NCBI RefSeq assembly: GCF_000949865.1
Contig: NZ_JWJH01000020.1
Span: 1-64,000 of the forward strand
Direction of reading: 5' to 3'
From: Rhizobium nepotum 39/7
GTDB lineage: Bacteria; Pseudomonadota; Alphaproteobacteria; Rhizobiales; Rhizobiaceae
Length of the DNA: 64,000 nucleotides
In this document: positions 19,690 to 28,752 of the stretch, in pieces
Layout of the letters: every line of letters starts with the position of its first letter
Position numbering within the stretch: position 1 is the first letter of the stretch
Program-made: the position numbers and the translations under genes
Notes under the pieces: model-generated
What the model saw: only the letters and a program-made list of their open reading frames with translations
Told to the model about the DNA's origin: nothing
The model's database searches: none

Positions 19690-20826
19690 ATGAGCAAGGG
19701 TATTGTTCTGCTTGCCGCCGGGGGAACCGGCGGCCATGTCTTTCCAGCCGAGGCTCTGGCGCACACGCTGAAAGCGCGCGGTTATCAGGTGCATCTCGTC
19801 ACCGACAGCCGCGCCGAGCGTTATGCGGGCAAATTCCCGGCGGATGAAATTCATGTGGTGCCATCTGCCACCATCGGTTCGAAAAACCCGATTTCCGTCG
19901 CGCGTTCACTGTGGAAGCTGTGGACAGGGTTGCGTTCAGCGCGCCGGCTGATCACGAAGCTGAAGCCGGTTGCGGTCGTCGGCTTTGGCGGTTATCCCAC
20001 TGTGCCGCCGCTTCTGGCATCGACCGGACTAGGCGTCCCCTCCATCATTCACGAGCAGAATGCGGTGATGGGCCGTGCCAACAAGGCGCTGGCCGGCCGG
20101 GTAAAGGCGATTGCCGGCGGGTTTCTGCCGCCCGCCAACGGCCAATATTCGGAAAAGACGGTGGCGACCGGCAATCCCGTGCGCCCGGCGGTGCTGGCGG
20201 CATCCGAGATTCCCTATACGCCCTCGCAGACGGGCGAGACGTTCCAGCTCGTGGTGTTTGGCGGCAGTCAGGGCGCGCAGTTCTTTTCCAGCGCCGTTCC
20301 GGCGGCGATTTGCCTGTTGAAGGACGAACAGCGCAAGCGTATCGTCGTGACCCAGCAGGCCCGCCCCGAAGACAAGGACAGCGTGATCGCCTCCTATCAG
20401 AAGCTGGGCGTGAAGGCGGATGTCTCGCCCTTCTTCGGCGATATGGCTTCGCGCATTGGTGAGGCTGATCTGGTCATCAGCCGGTCGGGTGCTTCGACGG
20501 TATCGGAGCTTTCGGTCATCGGCCGGCCTTCGATCCTCGTTCCCTATCCGCATGCGCTGGATCACGATCAGGCGGCCAATGCGGCAGCGCTTTCGGCAGC
20601 CGGCGGCGCAAGCGTCATCAAGCAGGCGGAACTGTCGCCGCAGAAGCTTTCCAGCCTGTTGTCATCGGCGCTTTCCGAGCCGGATCGTCTTTCTGCAACG
20701 GCGGCAGCGGCCAAGGCGACCGGAAAACCGCATGCTGCGGATGTGCTGGCCGATCTGGTCGAGGCGATTGCTTCGGGCCGGTCCGTACAGGAATTCAAGA
20801 AGAACATTGAAGGAGTTGAGGCATGA
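19690..20826 (+). CDS. murG: Lipid II synthase (GlcNAc transferase) MurG
   Basis: A 378-residue peripheral membrane glycosyltransferase (GT28) that converts lipid I to lipid II. N-terminal [13 protein letters not shown] glycine loop, [23 protein letters not shown], the second-domain [11 protein letters not shown] and the UDP-binding [12 protein letters not shown]. Two in-frame ATGs (19684, 19690) compete; MSKGIVLL at 19690 fits family N-termini. It overlaps murC by 4 bases. Confidence 0.94.
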   Translation: MSKGIVLLAAGGTGGHVFPAEALAHTLKARGYQVHLVTDSRAERYAGKFPADEIHVVPSATIGSKNPISVARSLWKLWTGLRSARRLITKLKPVAVVGFGGYPTVPPLLASTGLGVPSIIHEQNAVMGRANKALAGRVKAIAGGFLPPANGQYSEKTVATGNPVRPAVLAASEIPYTPSQTGETFQLVVFGGSQGAQFFSSAVPAAICLLKDEQRKRIVVTQQARPEDKDSVIASYQKLGVKADVSPFFGDMASRIGEADLVISRSGASTVSELSVIGRPSILVPYPHALDHDQAANAAALSAAGGASVIKQAELSPQKLSSLLSSALSEPDRLSATAAAAKATGKPHAADVLADLVEAIASGRSVQEFKKNIEGVEA

Positions 20827-22238
20827 AGATGCCGAAAGCCATAGGCCTTGTCCATTTCATCGGCATAGGCGGGATCGGCATGAGCGGCATTGCCGAAGTG
20901 CTTCACAATCTCGGTCATCGCGTACAGGGATCCGACCAGGCAGACAGCGCCAATGTGCAGCGCCTGCGCGACAAGGGTATCGAGGTTTTCGTCGGTCATA
21001 CGGCGGATAATCTCGGTGACGCCGAGGTCGTGGTTGTTTCCACCGCGATCAAGAAGAACAATCCGGAACTCATCGCCGCGCGGGAAAAACACCTGCCGAT
21101 CGTTCGTCGCGCCGAAATGCTGGCCGAGCTGATGCGTTTCCGCAACGCCATCGCCATCGGCGGCACCCACGGCAAGACCACGACGACCTCCATGGTCGCG
21201 ACCCTGCTGGAAGCCGGCAATCTCGACCCGACCGTGATCAACGGCGGCATCATCAACGCCTATGGCACCAATGCCCGCATGGGTGAGGGCGAGTGGATGG
21301 TGGTGGAGGCCGACGAATCCGACGGCACCTTCCTGAAGCTTCCCGCCGATGTGGCCGTCATCACCAATATCGATCCGGAACATCTTGACCATTACGGCAA
21401 TTTCGACGCCGTGCGCGCCGCTTTCCGCCAATTCGTGGAGAATGTTCCGTTCTACGGCTTCGGGGTCATGTGCCTCGACCATCCCGAGGTGCAGGCGCTG
21501 GTCGGTCGGATCGAGGACCGCAAGGTCATCACCTATGGCGAAAACCCGCAGGCCGACGTGCGCTTTTCGAATGTGCGCATCGACGGCACACGGTCTATCT
21601 TCGACGTGGAAATCCGTCGCCGCCGCACTGGCAGGATATTCTCCTTCACCGACCTCGTGCTGCCGATGCCCGGCCGCCACAATGTTTCGAATGCGACCGC
21701 CGCGATCGCTGTCGCCAATCGTCTCGGTATTTCGGAAGCCGACATCAAGAAGGGCCTCGCCTCCTTCGCTGGCGTCAAGCGGCGCTTCACGCTGACTGGC
21801 GAAGCCAATGGCGTGCAGGTCTTCGATGACTATGGCCACCATCCCGTCGAGATCAAGGCCGTGCTGGCGGCCGCGCGCGAGGCCTGCAAGGGCCGCATCA
21901 TCGCCGTGCACCAGCCGCACCGCTACAGCCGTCTTTCCAGCCTGTTCGACGATTTCGCGCATTGTTTTAACGATGCGGACACGATTGTTCTTGCCCCGGT
22001 CTATGCTGCGGGCGAAGATCCTATCGAAGGCGCAAGCTCGGAAGCGCTGGTCTCGGCGATCAAGGCCGCCGGCCACCGCGACGCCCGTTTTCTTGAGAAA
22101 CGGGAAGATCTTGCCTCAGTGGTTGCGGGCATTGCGAACCCGGGTGATTTCGTGGTTCTCTTGGGGGCTGGAAATATCACGCAATGGGCGGCAGTGCTGC
22201 CTTCGGAATTGAAGAGCATATCAGGAAAGTCTGAATGA
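20823..22238 (+). CDS. murC: UDP-MurNAc:L-alanine ligase
   Basis: A 471-residue Mur ligase for the first peptide-stem residue. N-terminal [18 protein letters not shown] loop [11 protein letters not shown] (about residues 116-126), EADESDGTF and the C-terminal [10 protein letters not shown] and HQPHRYSR motifs. Both ends overlap neighbours by ATGA (murG before, murB after). Confidence 0.96.
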   Translation: MKMPKAIGLVHFIGIGGIGMSGIAEVLHNLGHRVQGSDQADSANVQRLRDKGIEVFVGHTADNLGDAEVVVVSTAIKKNNPELIAAREKHLPIVRRAEMLAELMRFRNAIAIGGTHGKTTTTSMVATLLEAGNLDPTVINGGIINAYGTNARMGEGEWMVVEADESDGTFLKLPADVAVITNIDPEHLDHYGNFDAVRAAFRQFVENVPFYGFGVMCLDHPEVQALVGRIEDRKVITYGENPQADVRFSNVRIDGTRSIFDVEIRRRRTGRIFSFTDLVLPMPGRHNVSNATAAIAVANRLGISEADIKKGLASFAGVKRRFTLTGEANGVQVFDDYGHHPVEIKAVLAAAREACKGRIIAVHQPHRYSRLSSLFDDFAHCFNDADTIVLAPVYAAGEDPIEGASSEALVSAIKAAGHRDARFLEKREDLASVVAGIANPGDFVVLLGAGNITQWAAVLPSELKSISGKSE

Positions 22239-23200
22239 GACAGGTCGATGGGGTTAAATTGCTGGGGAGGCTCGGCGACGGGGTAAATGAGCTGAGGGGA
22301 CGTCTGACGCCGGATGCGCCCATGGACCGCGTGACGTGGTTCAGAGCAGGCGGTCTTGCGGAGGTGATGTTCCAGCCGCACGATGCCGAGGACCTTATTG
22401 CATTCCTGAAAATTCTGCCGGAAGACGTGCCGTTGACCGTGGTTGGTGTCGGCTCGAACCTTCTGGTGCGCGATGGCGGTATTCCCGGTGTCGTCGTCCG
22501 TCTGTCCGCCAAGGGTTTCGGCCAGGTGGAGCTTGCCGGCGAAAACCGCCTCAAGGCAGGTGCGATCTGCCCCGACAAACATATTGCCGCGATGGCCATG
22601 GACAATGGCATCGGTGGTTTCCACTTCTATTATGGCATTCCCGGCTCCATCGGCGGCGCGCTGCGCATGAATGCGGGCGCCAATGGCGGTGAAACGCGTG
22701 AGCGCGTTGTGGAAGTCTATGCGGTCGACCGTCAGGGCAACCAGCATGTGCTCTCCAATGCGGATATGGGTTACAGCTATCGCCATTCCGGTGCTGATGC
22801 GGGCCTGATCTTTACCGGTGCGTTGTTCGAAGGTTATCCGGAAGATCGCGCGAAAATCCGCGCCGATATGGATGCCGTGCGCCACCACCGCGAAACGGTG
22901 CAGCCGATCCGCGAACAGACCGGTGGATCGACCTTCAAGAACCCCGAAGGCCATTCGGCCTGGGAACTGATCGACGAGGCCGGTGGCCGCGGTCTGGTCA
23001 TCGGTGGCGCGCAGATGTCATCGCTGCATTGCAATTTCATGATAAATACCGGCCATGCGACCGGTTACGATCTGGAATATCTGGGCGAAACCATTCGCAA
23101 GCGCGTGTTCGAGAAATCCGGCATCCGGCTGGAATGGGAAATCAAGCGCCTGGGCCTGTTCATGCCGGGCCGGGAAGTGGAGCCTTTCTTGGGGGCTTGA
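22235..23200 (+). CDS. murB: UDP-N-acetylenolpyruvoylglucosamine reductase
   Basis: A 321-residue FAD-dependent reductase completing UDP-MurNAc synthesis. FAD-binding [23 protein letters not shown], the [18 protein letters not shown] block, SYRHSG, and [17 protein letters not shown] with the proton-donor region; the C-terminus has HCNFMIN. This is the short type I-like/IIa form lacking insertions. It is the last recognised gene of this dcw arm; two tiny frames follow it. Confidence 0.95.
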   Translation: MRQVDGVKLLGRLGDGVNELRGRLTPDAPMDRVTWFRAGGLAEVMFQPHDAEDLIAFLKILPEDVPLTVVGVGSNLLVRDGGIPGVVVRLSAKGFGQVELAGENRLKAGAICPDKHIAAMAMDNGIGGFHFYYGIPGSIGGALRMNAGANGGETRERVVEVYAVDRQGNQHVLSNADMGYSYRHSGADAGLIFTGALFEGYPEDRAKIRADMDAVRHHRETVQPIREQTGGSTFKNPEGHSAWELIDEAGGRGLVIGGAQMSSLHCNFMINTGHATGYDLEYLGETIRKRVFEKSGIRLEWEIKRLGLFMPGREVEPFLGA

Positions 23201-23206
23201 GGATGA

Positions 23207-23470
23207 ATGGTCGGCGAAGGCGCAACGGTTGAGGATGAGCGGGAGCGGCGTCGATTGGACATTGTTTCCAACGAGCGCCGCAAGCTCATGGCCAATGCGC
23301 TGGACCGGCTTTCCACGGCGTTTATCGCCTTGGGTGTGATTGGCTAGGCACTGTCATTGACGCCGGCCTCGACGAATATTTTCAGTATTGCCGCTATGGC
23401 AGGTTGGATTTTCAGTGCTGCTGCACTACATTTGACGGCAAGACGTGTGCTTGGAGGCCTGAGACTATGA
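23207..23470 (+). pseudogene. Small two-helix membrane protein split by an in-frame TAG
   Basis: From the ATG at 23207 the frame gives 46 residues (with DIVSNERRKLMANALDRLST) to a TAG at 23345-23347. The same frame then stays open for 40 more codons to a TGA at 23468-23470, coding a second hydrophobic stretch (FSIAAMAGWIFSAAALHLTA then RRVLGGL). Read through, this is an 87-position protein with a charged head, two membrane helices and a basic tail. I recall this shape for small rhizobial proteins, but that is not checked. It is either an amber pseudogene, a readthrough product or a sequence error. It starts 6 bases after murB. Confidence 0.6.
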
Positions 23471-23568
23471 CCTCGCAAATATTCATCTGGTATGTATTTC
23501 CCTGGCTGGTTTCGGCCATATGTCTGTGCTGGTTGGCATACGACCACTACAAACATCCGGGACGCTGA
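23467..23568 (+). CDS. 33-residue membrane peptide overlapping the split gene
   Basis: The ATG at 23467 overlaps the TGA of the preceding frame (ATGA) and has a GGAGG ribosome site nine bases upstream (23453-23457). It encodes a peptide with one strongly hydrophobic, aromatic helix (IFIWYVFPWLVSAICLCWLA) and a basic tail (YDHYKHPGR). Good translation signals and coupling support it as a real microprotein. The function is unknown. A terminator follows 17 bases later. Confidence 0.55.
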   Translation: MTSQIFIWYVFPWLVSAICLCWLAYDHYKHPGR

Positions 23569-23585
23569 TTGGCATCCAAATAAAA

Positions 23586-23616
23586 GCCCGCGAAACAGAC
23601 GTTTCGCGGGCTTTTT
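23586..23616 (+). terminator. Strong bidirectional terminator
   Basis: Perfect 11-base stem GCCCGCGAAAC / GTTTCGCGGGC with loop AGAC and TTTTT after it. AAAA before the stem makes it work leftwards as well, so it closes both the mraZ-murB arm and the convergent MFS gene. Confidence 0.92.
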
Positions 23617-23638
23617 GCTGTCAGGATTTTCTGTTGGC

Positions 23639-24943
23639 TCAGACTTCGTCCTTGCGGGAAAGCAGGATGCAGCCGAGCGTGATGATGGCGGATACGCAGA
23701 GGTAATAGCCGACATATCCCATGCCGTGATTCACCTGCAGCCAAGTGGCGATATAGGGCGCCAGCGAGGCACCGAAGATGCCCGCCATGTTGAAGGTGAT
23801 GGATGAGCCGGTATAACGCACGCGGGTCGGGAAGGGCGCTGCGAGCGCCGTTCCGATCAGGCCGTAGGTCATGCCCATCAGCATCATCGCAAGAGCCGCG
23901 AAGACGAAGATCGAACCTTCGCCGCCGGTCACTAGGCTGGGCAGAAGGAAGGAGAACAGGCCGATCAGCACCGTCGTCAGGATCAGGATTTCACGACGGC
24001 CGAACCGTTCGGCGAGCTTGCCGGCGATCGGGATGAAGAGGCCGAAGATGATGGAACCGAGGATCTGCACTTCCAGCGCGTCGAGGAACGGGATTTTCAG
24101 GACCTTGACGTTGTAGGACAGCAGATAGGCGGTGCCGATGTAGAAGAGCACGAAGGTGGCCAGCGCCACGAAGGTGCCAAGCAAGAGGCTGCGCTTGTGG
24201 TTGCGGAACAGTTCCACGACCGGCACGGCAACACGTTCTTCCTTCTCGATAGCCTTCTGGAAGTCGGGCGTTTCGGTGATCGACAGGCGAACCCACATGC
24301 CGACAGCGATCAGGATGATCGAAGCGATGAAGGGAATGCGCCAGCCCCAGCTCAGAAGCGCTTCCTGCGACATGAAATGCAGCAAGATCCAGAAGACGCC
24401 GGAGGAGAGGAACAGGCCGACAGGCGCGCCGAGCTGCGGGAACATGCCGTACCAGCTGCGTTTGCCAGGCGGAGCGTTTTCCGTGGCGAGCAGGACCGCG
24501 CCGCCCCATTCTCCGCCAAGGCCGAAACCCTGACCGAAGCGGCAAAGCGCCAGCAACAGCGGCGCCAGAACGCCTGCTGTCTCGTAGGTAGGTAGAAGGC
24601 CGATAACGACCGTCGACACGCCCATGGTCAAAAGGGCGGCGACAAGCGTGACCTTGCGGCCGACGCGGTCACCATAATGGCCGAAAACGACCGCGCCGAG
24701 CGGGCGGGCGAAAAAGGCGATGGAGAAGGTCGCGAAAGATGCCAGAAGCGCCGTCATCGGGTCGTTGTTCGGGAAGAACAATGCCGGAAACACGAGCACT
24801 GCGGCCGTGGCGTAAACGTAAAAATCGAAAAACTCGATGGTCGTGCCGACCAGGCTGGCAGTGAGAACTCGTGCAGGCGAATTTGTCTTTACAACGTTCG
24901 AATTGCCAGCTGTCGGCGATACCGGAGATATCGCGTCAGTCAT
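23639..24943 (-). CDS. MFS transporter, metabolite:H+ symporter (MHS) family
   Basis: A 434-residue, 12-helix major facilitator. MHS-family signatures: FARPLGAVVFGHYGDRVGRK in the loop 2-3 region and GFGLGGEWGGAVLLATENAP in helix 5, as in ProP, ShiA and KgtP relatives. The substrate (carboxylate, betaine or shikimate class) cannot be read. It is inverted and sits between murB and ddlB, breaking the dcw cluster in two. A TGCGTTAACGCA palindrome lies 53 bases upstream of its start. Confidence 0.85.
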   Translation of the reverse strand: MTDAISPVSPTAGNSNVVKTNSPARVLTASLVGTTIEFFDFYVYATAAVLVFPALFFPNNDPMTALLASFATFSIAFFARPLGAVVFGHYGDRVGRKVTLVAALLTMGVSTVVIGLLPTYETAGVLAPLLLALCRFGQGFGLGGEWGGAVLLATENAPPGKRSWYGMFPQLGAPVGLFLSSGVFWILLHFMSQEALLSWGWRIPFIASIILIAVGMWVRLSITETPDFQKAIEKEERVAVPVVELFRNHKRSLLLGTFVALATFVLFYIGTAYLLSYNVKVLKIPFLDALEVQILGSIIFGLFIPIAGKLAERFGRREILILTTVLIGLFSFLLPSLVTGGEGSIFVFAALAMMLMGMTYGLIGTALAAPFPTRVRYTGSSITFNMAGIFGASLAPYIATWLQVNHGMGYVGYYLCVSAIITLGCILLSRKDEV

Positions 24944-24995
24944 GGTTTTGGTCCCATTTTTGATGATTGCATGTCATGCCTTGGGAGGCGCTGAC

Positions 24996-25007
24996 TGCGT
25001 TAACGCA
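24996..25007 (-). promoter_or_regulatory. 12-base palindrome upstream of the MFS gene
   Basis: TGCGTTAACGCA is a perfect palindrome 53 bases before the transporter start codon, a suitable position for an operator. No regulator gene adjoins it. Confidence 0.35.
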
Positions 25008-25350
25008 ATTTTTGTTCTTTTGGAATGCTAAAAAAGAAATAATGCAGACAACGTGACCGTCTGGGCGACAGGTGCGGCAACGTCGCCCGGGGGCACGGTC
25101 CTGCGGTTGAGAGACTGATTCAGGCTGCCGATTTAAAACGCTGAAACGTCAGATAATTTTCACTGGGGAAAAGCGTCTCCCGTTAACGTTTTCGTCTTGC
25201 CTTCTTCAACGGCAGAGGCCCGCCGGGCCGCAGTTTTATTTCCGATCATTGAAAACCTGCATGTTGCAATCCGTGCAACTATCTGATTCCAAGGAGGGAA
25301 TTCGGATCGATGCTGATTCTTTAACGGAACTCGGCATGTTGGGCGCGGCG

Positions 25351-25392
25351 GTTAACGAAAGTAAACGATTCATTAACCTTAATGGCGTTTAA
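25351..25392 (+). promoter_or_regulatory. Cluster of TTAA motifs and a GANTC site upstream of ddlB-ftsQA
   Basis: GTTAAC at 25351, GATTC at 25367-25371, TTAACC at 25373, and TTAA-N6-TTAA at 25379-25392. CtrA (TTAA-N7-TTAA) and the methylase CcrM (GANTC) control ftsQA in Caulobacter, so a similar cell-cycle input is plausible here. The spacing is one base off consensus. Confidence 0.35.
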
Positions 25393-25485
25393 CTGATCCC
25401 AAGGATCATGTGCCAGAATCACCGTTCGTTAAATTCGGTCGGTTTCGGTGCGGTTCGTAGCGGAGAATTGGTGTCAGAGGTATCG

Positions 25486-26412
25486 ATGGGCGGCAAGCAC
25501 GTAGCTGTTCTTTTGGGTGGGTTTTCGTCGGAGCGGCCGGTCAGCCTCTCGTCGGGGGAAGCTTGCGCCCTTGCCCTTGAGGATGAGGGGTACAGGGTCA
25601 CCCGCGTGGATGTGGGGCGCGATGTCGCGGCCGTACTCGCTGAACTGCGCCCGGACGTCGTCTTCAATGCGCTGCACGGTCCCTTCGGTGAAGACGGCAC
25701 CATTCAGGGCATTCTCGAATATCTGGCCATTCCCTATACCCATTCTGGCGTGCTCGCCTCCGCACTTGCCATGGACAAGGCGCAGGCCAAGAAGGTCGCG
25801 GCTGCCGCCGGCATTCCGGTGGCTGCCGAACGCGTCATGAACCGCTTCGATTTCACCAGCGAACACCCGCTGACGCCTCCCTATGTGGTGAAGCCGGTGC
25901 GCGAAGGCTCCAGCTTCGGAGTGGTGATCGTCAAGGAAGATCAGTCGCATCCGCCGCAAATTCTTACCTCGTCCGAATGGCGTTATGGCGATCAGGTGAT
26001 GGTCGAGCGTTACATTCATGGTCGCGAACTAACCTGTGGCGTGCTCGACGGTGAGGCGCTCGGTGTCACGGAAGTGGTGCCGCTTGGTCACAATTTCTAT
26101 GATTATGACGCTAAATACGCTGCCGGTGGCTCAAAGCATGTCATTCCCGCAGAAATTTCACCGAAAATTTACCAAAAAATTCAAACACTGGCGGTTATGG
26201 CGCATCGGGCGATCGGGTGCCGTGGCGTAAGCCGTTCAGACTTTCGTTACGACGACCGCTTCTCAGAAGATGGCGAAGTTATCTGGCTTGAAGTGAATAC
26301 GCAGCCGGGCATGACGCCGACCTCCCTAGTGCCGGAAATGGCGGCCCATGCTGGCCGCTCCTTTGGTAACCTTGTCAGCTGGATGGTGGAGGACGCTTCG
26401 TGTTTGCGGTGA
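25486..26412 (+). CDS. ddlB: D-alanine:D-alanine ligase
   Basis: A 308-residue ATP-grasp enzyme forming D-Ala-D-Ala. [17 protein letters not shown] at the N-terminus, [25 protein letters not shown], and [12 protein letters not shown] near the end carry substrate, ATP and magnesium contacts. The ATG at 25486 has AGAGG five bases upstream; a GTG at 25471 is possible. The ftsQ start overlaps its 3' end by 13 bases. Confidence 0.93.
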   Translation: MGGKHVAVLLGGFSSERPVSLSSGEACALALEDEGYRVTRVDVGRDVAAVLAELRPDVVFNALHGPFGEDGTIQGILEYLAIPYTHSGVLASALAMDKAQAKKVAAAAGIPVAAERVMNRFDFTSEHPLTPPYVVKPVREGSSFGVVIVKEDQSHPPQILTSSEWRYGDQVMVERYIHGRELTCGVLDGEALGVTEVVPLGHNFYDYDAKYAAGGSKHVIPAEISPKIYQKIQTLAVMAHRAIGCRGVSRSDFRYDDRFSEDGEVIWLEVNTQPGMTPTSLVPEMAAHAGRSFGNLVSWMVEDASCLR

Positions 26413-27332
26413 CCGGCAAAAAGTCGACGGCAAAAAAGCGCGAGCAATTCGTGGCGACGGCAAATGCCGACGATCGCATGGTGCTGCCGCGCCCGCTGCG
26501 TCGCGTCGTTCGCTTCTGCGTCAGCCTTGCGACCGGGCGCATTCACATTCCCACCCATACCGGCACGATTTCGGCTGTCGCCTTTTATGCGGTGACGGGA
26601 CTTTACGGCATGTCGCTTGGCGGACACACAAACATCGTCACGCAGACGACGACATCGGCCGCCGGTTTCGCGGTAGAGGACGTCAAGGTTTCCGGCAATT
26701 TGCAGACGTCGGAAATCGACGTCTTTCAGCTTCTCGGTCTTGATGGCAGCACCTCGCTTATCGCGCTTGATATCGACGCCGCGCGCCGCAAGCTCGTCCA
26801 GCTTCCCTGGGTGGAAGATGTCGACATCCGCAAGGTCTATCCGAAGACGGTTGAGGTTCGCCTGAAGGAGCGTGAGGCTTTCGGCATCTGGCAGCATGGT
26901 TCGGAACTTTCGCTGATCGAAAAAAGCGGCAGCGTGATCGCGCCGCTGCGCGACAATAAATTCGCCGCCCTGCCGCTGTTCGTTGGACGTGATGCAGAAA
27001 CGGGTGCTGCCGGTTTCGTCGCGCAACTGGCCGACTGGCCCGAAATCCGCAACCGTGTCCGCGCTTATGTTCGCATTGCCGGCCGCCGGTGGGATCTGCA
27101 CCTCGACAACGGCATCGTCGTCAAGCTGCCGGAAGAAAACCTGCCGCAGGCACTGCAATTGCTGGCGCGGCTCGATCTCGAGGAAAAGGTCCTGTCGCGC
27201 GATGTTGCGGCGGTCGATCTGCGTCTGACGGACCGTACCACGATCCAGTTGACCGAAGGCGCCACGGAACGCCGCCAGACGGCTGTCGACGCACGCACCA
27301 AGGCTCTCAAGAAGGCGGAGAAGAACACATGA
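26400..27332 (+). CDS. ftsQ: Cell division protein FtsQ
   Basis: A 310-residue bitopic divisome scaffold: a basic cytosolic N-terminus, a membrane helix at about residues 58-76 ([19 protein letters not shown]), a POTRA domain (about 92-165, beginning [13 protein letters not shown]) and a beta domain with [19 protein letters not shown]. The start is GTG at 26400 inside the ddlB 3' end. A Lys-rich tail ends the protein. It overlaps ftsA by 4 bases. Confidence 0.92.
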   Translation: MFAVTGKKSTAKKREQFVATANADDRMVLPRPLRRVVRFCVSLATGRIHIPTHTGTISAVAFYAVTGLYGMSLGGHTNIVTQTTTSAAGFAVEDVKVSGNLQTSEIDVFQLLGLDGSTSLIALDIDAARRKLVQLPWVEDVDIRKVYPKTVEVRLKEREAFGIWQHGSELSLIEKSGSVIAPLRDNKFAALPLFVGRDAETGAAGFVAQLADWPEIRNRVRAYVRIAGRRWDLHLDNGIVVKLPEENLPQALQLLARLDLEEKVLSRDVAAVDLRLTDRTTIQLTEGATERRQTAVDARTKALKKAEKNT

Positions 27333-28660
27333 GCTTTTTCGGTTCTTCCCAGTTCGGTCTGCCTCGCCTGAAACCGCTTTCCTCCAAGCGCAGCCACATC
27401 GTTTCGGTACTCGACATCGGCTCGACCAAGGTCGTGTGCATGATCGGGCGGCTGACGCCGCGTCAGGAAAGCGAAATCTTACCCGGCCGCACGCACAAGG
27501 TTGAAATCATCGGCATTGGCCATCAGCGTTCGCGCGGCGTGAAATCCGGCGTGATCGCCGATCTCGACGCGCTCGAAGGTGTGATCCGTCTTTCGGTGGA
27601 CGCGGCCGAACGCATGGCGGGCCTGACCGTCGACAGCCTGATCGTCAATGTCTCCGCCGGACGGCTGGCGAGCGACATCTATACGGCGAGCATCGATCTC
27701 GGCGGCCAGGAAGTGGAAGCGAGCGACCTGCGCAAGGTTCTGGTGGCGGCAAGCCAGCAGTCCATGCGCCAGGATCGGGCGATCCTGCATTCGCTGCCAA
27801 CGGGTTATTCGCTGGACGGCGAGCGTGGCATTCGCGATCCGCTGTCGATGTATGGCGATCTTCTCGGTGTCGACATGCACGTCGTGACTGTCGAACGCAC
27901 GGCGCTGAAGAACCTCGAGCTTTGTGTCAACCGCGCGCATCTTTCGGTCGAGGGCATGGTGGCGACACCCTATGCCAGCGGTCTTGCGGCGCTGGTGGAC
28001 GATGAAGTCGAGCTGGGCTGTGCGGCCATCGACATGGGCGGCGGCACGACGACGATCTCGGTTTTTGCCGAGGGCCGTCTCATTCACACCGATGCGATCG
28101 GCCTTGGCGGCCATCACGTCACCACAGATCTTGCACGTGGCCTCTCGACACGAATCGAAGATGCGGAGAGACTGAAGGTGGTGCATGGTTCGGCTTTGCT
28201 GAATGGCGCGGATGACCGCGACATGATTTCGATCCCGCCGATTGGCGAAGACGATCGCGATCAACCATCGCAAGTTTCAAGGGCACTTGTTACCCGCATC
28301 GTGCGGGCGCGTATCGAAGAGACGCTGGAATTGATCCGTGATCGTATTCAGAAGTCCGGCTTCAGTCCCATCGTCGGCAAGCGTGTCGTGCTGACGGGCG
28401 GCGCAAGCCAGCTGACGGGGCTGCCGGAAACGGCACGGCGCATTCTCGCCCGCAACGTTCGTATCGGCCGCCCAATGGGGGTTGCGGGTCTTCCGGTTGC
28501 GGCAAAGGGACCGGCATTTTCAACCGCCTGCGGACTGATGATCTATCCGCAGGTGGCGGACGTGGAAATTCATGCGGCGCAAGGCGGAATGTTCTCGCCG
28601 TTTGGTACGGGTAGCGGCCGGATAGCCCGAGTGGGGCAATGGTTGAAAGAGAGTTTTTGA
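27329..28660 (+). CDS. ftsA: Cell division protein FtsA
   Basis: A 443-residue actin-like ATPase that tethers FtsZ to the membrane. Phosphate-1 motif SVLDIGSTKVVCMIG (about residues 26-40), the 1C subdomain typical of FtsA, phosphate-2 AAIDMGGGTTTISVF, and a C-terminal amphipathic helix (RIARVGQWLKESF) for membrane binding. It follows ftsQ with an ATGA overlap; ftsZ starts 92 bases later. Confidence 0.95.
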   Translation: MSFFGSSQFGLPRLKPLSSKRSHIVSVLDIGSTKVVCMIGRLTPRQESEILPGRTHKVEIIGIGHQRSRGVKSGVIADLDALEGVIRLSVDAAERMAGLTVDSLIVNVSAGRLASDIYTASIDLGGQEVEASDLRKVLVAASQQSMRQDRAILHSLPTGYSLDGERGIRDPLSMYGDLLGVDMHVVTVERTALKNLELCVNRAHLSVEGMVATPYASGLAALVDDEVELGCAAIDMGGGTTTISVFAEGRLIHTDAIGLGGHHVTTDLARGLSTRIEDAERLKVVHGSALLNGADDRDMISIPPIGEDDRDQPSQVSRALVTRIVRARIEETLELIRDRIQKSGFSPIVGKRVVLTGGASQLTGLPETARRILARNVRIGRPMGVAGLPVAAKGPAFSTACGLMIYPQVADVEIHAAQGGMFSPFGTGSGRIARVGQWLKESF

Positions 28661-28752
28661 GTGGCCTCGTGGCGTAAGCCGGAGGTTTCCAAGTTGAGTT
28701 TTCAAGAATCGGCCAGCGGGGCGATGCGGCCAGAGAAAGAAGGAATGGTAAA

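Larger units (their letters stand above)
24944..25485. other. Large intergenic control region between MFS gene and ddlB
   Basis: 542 bases with no credible gene. It holds a 12-base palindrome near the MFS start (24996-25007), a short GC-rich hairpin at 25217-25229 followed by GCAGTTTTATTT, and a cluster of TTAA and GANTC motifs at 25350-25392 ahead of ddlB. It must carry the promoter for ddlB-ftsQA. Confidence 0.6.
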
